Below, piece by piece: positions 59,002 through 64,000 of a stretch of DNA of 64,000 nt. This DNA comes from JADMIH01 sp035274425 (GTDB taxonomy: Bacteria > Chloroflexota > Chloroflexia > QHBQ01 > JADMIH01). The stretch lies in assembly GCA_035274425.1 (NCBI GenBank), contig DATEOC010000004.1, forward strand, positions 1-64,000, in the 5' to 3' direction. Each line of letters opens with the position of its first letter. The first letter of the stretch is position 1. The notes beneath the pieces are model-generated. The model was not told the DNA's origin and made no database searches. It worked only from the letters and a program-made list of their open reading frames with translations. A program made the position numbers and the translations under genes.

Positions 59002-61728
59002 TCAGCTTACCCGTTCCAGCTTCGCCATGCTAGCCAGTAGCCGCTTCGTCCCTACCCTGCCGAACATCACCGTCACTTCCTCGTCGTTGCTGACGGGCTT
59101 GACCGCAAGCACGTGTCCATCTCCAAAGACGGAGTGCGTAACTTTCTCCCCCACTTTGAAGCCCCCCGACCCCCGGTCCCCAACCCCCGACCCCTGCGCC
59201 CGATCCCGAATATCAGCCCCCGAAGTAATGTTGAGGCGAGTGCTCTGCTGCTCGCGCTTCTCATCGCGGCGCTTCTCGACGCGGGGGGAGGTCGGAGGAG
59301 TGGGGCGTCGGTCGGAAGGGCTGAGGCGGTCCCTGACGCTTCTGCCGCTGCCGTAGATGCTCGCCCTGTTATTCAATATGTCCTCGGCTGAGAGGCCCTT
59401 CTGAGGGACGGTTGCGCGCTTGCCGCCGAAGAGAGCGGGCTGGAAAGCAGTGCCGGGGTCGCGCCCCGTGACAAGCTCAGGGGGAACGTCGGCCAGGAAG
59501 CGCGAGGGGCCATTGGTCTGAGTCATGCCATAGAGGGTGCGGCGGAAGGCATAGACCATATAGAGACGCTGCTTGGCGCGGGTGATGCCAACGTAGGCGA
59601 GGCGGCGCTCCTCCTCCATACCATCCGTCTTGCCCAGTTCCTCCTCATCGAGGGCGCGCTTGTGAGGCAGAATGCCTTCGTCCATACCGACGATGAAGAC
59701 GACCGGGAACTCTAGTCCCTTGGCGGCATGGAGGGTGATGAGGGTGATGGCGTCGCGCTCTTCCTTGAGGGTGTCTATGTCTGACATGAGGGCTACGTCT
59801 TCGAGGAAGCGGCCTAGCTGCTCAGGGAATGGGAGGTCGGCGTAGTTCTCGGCGACGGTGCGAAGCTCCATGACGTTCTGCCAGCGCTCTTCTCCCTCCT
59901 GGGTGCCGTCCTGTAGGAACTCCTGGAAGCGCGTCTTTTCGAGGAGAAGATCGAGTAGGCCGACTACGGGAAGCTCATGGCGGGAGGCGATAAGCTCTTC
60001 CAGGGTGGCGAGGAGAGGGGCAAACTTGGAGGCGGAGATGGCGAAAACAGGCGTGCCAGGTGGTAAATCGTCCGCCTTTTGCGGCTTCTGGCTCTTGATA
60101 GCGATGCGCATCGCATCAAAGAGGGAGACATTCAGCCTGGCAGCATATACCTCAAGCTCACTTATGGTCTTAGCACCGATGCCCTTGCCGAGGGGGGTAT
60201 TTCCGACCAGTCGTATGAAATCTATGTTGCTCTCCGGGTTGTGCATCACCTTCAGGACCGATAGCACGTCCTTGACTTCCTTGCGGGAGTAGAAGCGCAC
60301 CCCTCCCACCAGCTGGTAGGGGACTTTGTAGAGCATACACGCCTGCTCGACCTCGCGGGACTGGGCGTTGGTTCGGTACATAACGGCTATATCTTTGTGT
60401 GAGTAGCCGGAGGAGGTGAGGCGGCGCACCTCACGGGCGACGTATTGCGCCTCCTCACTCTCGTCATACGCCTCGAAGAGGGTGACGGGGAGGCCGTCGT
60501 CGTTCTCGGTCCAGAGTTGCTTCTGCTTGCGCTGGGTGTTCTGCGCAATGACCTTGTCGGCCACTTTGAGAATGGTCTGGGTAGAGCGGTAATTCTGGCC
60601 GAGTACAATCACTTTGGCAGCTGGATTGTCCTGCTCAAAGTTGAGGATATTGCGTATATCCGCAGCCCTCCATCCGTACACACTTTGGTCCTCATCGCCT
60701 ACTACGCATATGTTATGATGTATGCCCGACAACAGCTTCACCATTATGTACTGCGAGTGGCTGGTGTCCTGGTACTCGTCTACGAGCACGTAGAGGTATC
60801 GCTCCTGGTAGTGGTGCAATATATCAGGGTGCTCGGTGAAAAGCTCGATGGTGAGCATAATGAGGTCATCGAAGTCGAGGGCATGGTTAGCGGTGAGCAG
60901 TTCCTGGTAGCGCCGATAGACGCGGGCGGCAACCTCCTCGTAGAAGGTCTCGGCCTGGCGAGCGGCCTGCTCCGGCTGGGCGAGGACCGCTTTGGCCGAG
61001 CTGATGCGCGAGAGGAGAGAGCGGGGCGAGTACTGCTTGTCGCTGAGGTCGAGGTCCTTCATCGCCTGCTTGACGAGGCCAACCTGGTCGTCGTCGTCGT
61101 AGATGGCGAAGTCGCGGCGGTAGCCGAGCGCATCGGCGTGCTGGCGCAATATGCGCGCTCCGAGAGCGTGAAAGGTGCCGACCGTTAGCTCCTTAGCGCG
61201 AGGGCCGACCAGCTTCTCAAGGCGCTGCTTCATCTCGGAGGCCGCCTTGTTGGTGAAGGTGACTGCGCATATGCGGCTAGGCCAAACGTCCTCCACCTCC
61301 ATCAGGTAGGCGATGCGATGGGTGAGGACGCGGGTCTTGCCGCTCCCCGGCCCGGCGATGATGAGGAGAGGGCCGCGTGTGGTCTCTACGGCTTCGCGCT
61401 GCTGGGGGTTGAGACCCGCGAGAATGCTTTCTCGGACGACGGATGAAGTGGACGAAGGACGAAGGACGAAGGACGAAGGAGTTAGTTCCCTGTCGTCCGT
61501 CGTCCGTCGTCCGTCGTCCATAGGAGGTGGGGTATCTCGCAGCCATGCCGGTTCTTCAGGAAGTGATGGTTCAGGTGTAGAGTCAGGCGTGCCAGAAGGC
61601 ATGAGATCGAAGCTCATCTGGCCGTTGGGAGCGCCGTTTGTGCTGGTGTTATGCTTGGTCTTCTTATCGGGCAAGGGGATGCGCTCCTGTCTGCAATAAA
61701 GGGGTGACTCCTCTATTTTACCACTCAA
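59002..61728 (-). CDS. pcrA: UvrD/PcrA-family ATP-dependent DNA helicase
   Basis: Superfamily 1A 3'-5' helicase for repair and replication restart. 908 residues. The core begins ILAGLNPQQREAVETTRGPLL (Q motif), then Walker A IIAGPGSGKTR, AVTFTNKAASEMKQRL, DEYQDTSHSQY, VGDEDQSVYGWRAADI, LGQNYRSTQTILKVA, TLHAAKGLEFPVVFIVG and the C-terminal KVGEKVTHSVFGDGHVLAV domain typical of PcrA. About 100 extra N-terminal residues include TDDGRRTTDD and SSFVLRPSS, and the segment before KVGEK (about 840-856) includes RAQGSGVGDRGSGG; both are heptamer-encoded. TTG 61728 is the longest start; the true start is uncertain. Confidence 0.93.
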   Translation of the reverse strand: MSGKIEESPLYCRQERIPLPDKKTKHNTSTNGAPNGQMSFDLMPSGTPDSTPEPSLPEEPAWLRDTPPPMDDGRRTTDDRELTPSSFVLRPSSTSSVVRESILAGLNPQQREAVETTRGPLLIIAGPGSGKTRVLTHRIAYLMEVEDVWPSRICAVTFTNKAASEMKQRLEKLVGPRAKELTVGTFHALGARILRQHADALGYRRDFAIYDDDDQVGLVKQAMKDLDLSDKQYSPRSLLSRISSAKAVLAQPEQAARQAETFYEEVAARVYRRYQELLTANHALDFDDLIMLTIELFTEHPDILHHYQERYLYVLVDEYQDTSHSQYIMVKLLSGIHHNICVVGDEDQSVYGWRAADIRNILNFEQDNPAAKVIVLGQNYRSTQTILKVADKVIAQNTQRKQKQLWTENDDGLPVTLFEAYDESEEAQYVAREVRRLTSSGYSHKDIAVMYRTNAQSREVEQACMLYKVPYQLVGGVRFYSRKEVKDVLSVLKVMHNPESNIDFIRLVGNTPLGKGIGAKTISELEVYAARLNVSLFDAMRIAIKSQKPQKADDLPPGTPVFAISASKFAPLLATLEELIASRHELPVVGLLDLLLEKTRFQEFLQDGTQEGEERWQNVMELRTVAENYADLPFPEQLGRFLEDVALMSDIDTLKEERDAITLITLHAAKGLEFPVVFIVGMDEGILPHKRALDEEELGKTDGMEEERRLAYVGITRAKQRLYMVYAFRRTLYGMTQTNGPSRFLADVPPELVTGRDPGTAFQPALFGGKRATVPQKGLSAEDILNNRASIYGSGRSVRDRLSPSDRRPTPPTSPRVEKRRDEKREQQSTRLNITSGADIRDRAQGSGVGDRGSGGFKVGEKVTHSVFGDGHVLAVKPVSNDEEVTVMFGRVGTKRLLASMAKLERVS
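59161..59200. repeat. Heptamer array CCCCCGA in helicase gene
   Basis: CCCCCGACCCCCGGTCCCCA-type units, coding the Gly/Ser/Asp-rich linker before the C-terminal domain. Same unit as the hairpin at 56926-56997. Confidence 0.8.
61434..61520. repeat. Two inverted heptamer arrays in helicase gene
   Basis: GGACGAA units (61458-61481) face TCCGTCG units (61494-61520) and encode the RELTPSSFVLRPSST and DDGRRTTDD parts of the helicase lead. Confidence 0.85.
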
Positions 61729-61772
61729 GCAGGGTTAGAGACAAAAGAATCCACACTGGCGCGCCTATCTGA

Positions 61773-61801
61773 TTGACCCTGCATACTACGAGTGCTATAA
61801 T
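61773..61801 (+). promoter_or_regulatory. Promoter of GNAT gene
   Basis: TTGACC (61773-61778), 17-base spacer, TATAAT (61796-61801). Transcription would start about 38 bases before TTG 61845. Confidence 0.65.
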
Positions 61802-61844
61802 CAGGCCGTTACCTATCTGTATAAAGACAATAGGGGGGATAATC

Positions 61845-62261
61845 TTGTCAAGCGAAATCACATATGAGACAGACCTCAGCAATGTTGACTGGGAGCAAAT
61901 GAAATCGCGCCTGTCAGAGGACGACTTTGACAATGGACGCACACCTGAACAACTACGAAAATCCTTTGAGAATAGCTACGTCGCCGTTATCGCTTACGCT
62001 GATGGCGGCATCATCGGCACTGCACGCGCCCTCTCTGACGAGGTTTGCAATGCCTACGTGGTAGACGTATGGACTCTCTCTCCATATCGTAATCGAGGTG
62101 TCGCACGGACCATGATGGGGATACTCGAATCGAAGTTGGAAGGGCAGCACATCTATCTCTTTACAGATGATGCAGTCGAGTTCTACAGGAAATGTGGATA
62201 TGGGAAGCAAGGTGTGGGTGTCAGCAAAGTGGTAGGACGATGGCTACAGAGTCCTGAATAA
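61845..62261 (+). CDS. GNAT-family N-acetyltransferase
   Basis: 138 residues. The acetyl-CoA-binding motif is VDVWTLSPYRNRGVARTMMG, followed by QHIYLFTDDAVEFYRKCGYG. Substrate unknown. TTG 61845 follows AGGGGGGATAA and is the best start; an in-frame ATG at 61773 would overlap the promoter. AT-richer than adjacent genes. Confidence 0.82.
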   Translation: MSSEITYETDLSNVDWEQMKSRLSEDDFDNGRTPEQLRKSFENSYVAVIAYADGGIIGTARALSDEVCNAYVVDVWTLSPYRNRGVARTMMGILESKLEGQHIYLFTDDAVEFYRKCGYGKQGVGVSKVVGRWLQSPE

Positions 62262-62281
62262 GCCAGGACTTACGCAGTTTG

Positions 62282-62312
62282 GCTTTCGTCTTTCGTCCTT
62301 CGTCCTTCGTCG
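62282..62312. repeat. Heptamer array CTTTCGT/CCTTCGT
   Basis: Four units between the GNAT gene and comM. Confidence 0.85.
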
Positions 62313-62351
62313 GTACGTAAGCCCTGTAAGCTAATAGAAAGGAGATTGGAA

Positions 62352-63899
<1,548 letters not shown>

Positions 63900-63949
63900 G
63901 AGTAATTTAGGAAGCTCTGGTTAGCCAAATGATGGGGTAGGAAGAGAAC

Positions 63950-64000
63950 ATGGATGTTCCAACGATCATTACCATTGTTATAGGTATTCTGAGCCTTGCC
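63950..64000 (+). CDS. Start of a membrane protein, truncated by the window end
   Basis: ATG 63950 follows AGGAAGAG and the frame stays open to the end: MDVPTIITIVIGILSLA. The hydrophobic start suggests a membrane anchor or signal helix. Nothing more can be said. Confidence 0.5.
   Translation, partial: MDVPTIITIVIGILSLA

Noticed and set aside
206..61520. Heptamer arrays as CRISPR arrays
   Set aside because: Units are seven bases with no spacers and no cas genes are present.

Overview
The window is a contiguous piece of a high-GC bacterial chromosome with an ordinary cellular gene set and no phage or plasmid backbone. Gene content fits Chloroflexota best: RNase Y next to SpoVS, an SLH-CAP surface protein, an F420-type luciferase-like oxidoreductase, a secreted protein built of the YW..GGL..QGYP repeat common in that phylum, a cyclase-AAA-TPR giant regulator, and many Thr/Pro linkers. 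This assignment is inference from families, not from a marker tree.

Layout. 1-9.3 kb: lysS, an OpgC-acyltransferase/esterase fusion, a TPR protein, two small membrane proteins, an LLM oxidoreductase, a pentapeptide-repeat protein and a decayed VapBC-like toxin-antitoxin locus. 9.3-10.4 kb: non-coding, made of repeats. 10.4-16.8 kb: a housekeeping run (rny, spoVS, PHP phosphoesterase, yacL-like PIN-TRAM, ispD, ispF, dtd). 16.9 kb: a selenocysteine tRNA. 17.1-21.1 kb: SLH-CAP protein, probable replication origin and dnaA. The + strand is C-rich to the left of about 18 kb and G-rich to the right whatever the gene direction, which supports an origin just upstream of dnaA. 21.1-24.4 kb: an inverted second copy of the 0.6-kb repeat, a Rieske protein, a GNAT and a protein kinase fused to an H-type-lectin-like domain. 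24.4-46.3 kb: a long surface-polysaccharide locus (initiating sugar transferase, two glycoside-hydrolase-like proteins, one fused to an O-antigen-ligase-like module, a second ligase, two SDR epimerases, flippase, GT4 glycosyltransferase, LPG-synthase-type flippase) with an ECF sigma factor and a membrane partner. 46.8-52.7 kb: guaB, a LigB-like dioxygenase, and the cyclase-AAA-TPR regulator. 53-54.9 kb: an AT-richer RloA/RloB pair (AbiL-like defence). 54.9-64 kb: S9 peptidase, secreted repeat protein, methyltransferase, UvrD/PcrA helicase, GNAT, ComM-like ATPase and the start of one more gene.

The most unusual property of the window is a dense set of tandem arrays with a seven-base unit (several unrelated unit sequences), found both between genes and, in frame, inside at least ten proteins including LysS, IspF and the UvrD-like helicase. 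Because 7 is not a multiple of 3, such an array encodes the same cyclic heptapeptide in all three frames, so units without a stop are always open. Units such as CGATAGA instead stop all three frames. Many arrays come as inverted pairs that would fold as hairpins. Other repeat families are also present: two short palindromic MITE-like families (two copies each), a 144-bp element with perfect 24-bp inverted ends, a GTAGGGGC palindrome family, and degenerate CGCAGAG/CTTTGTG clusters.
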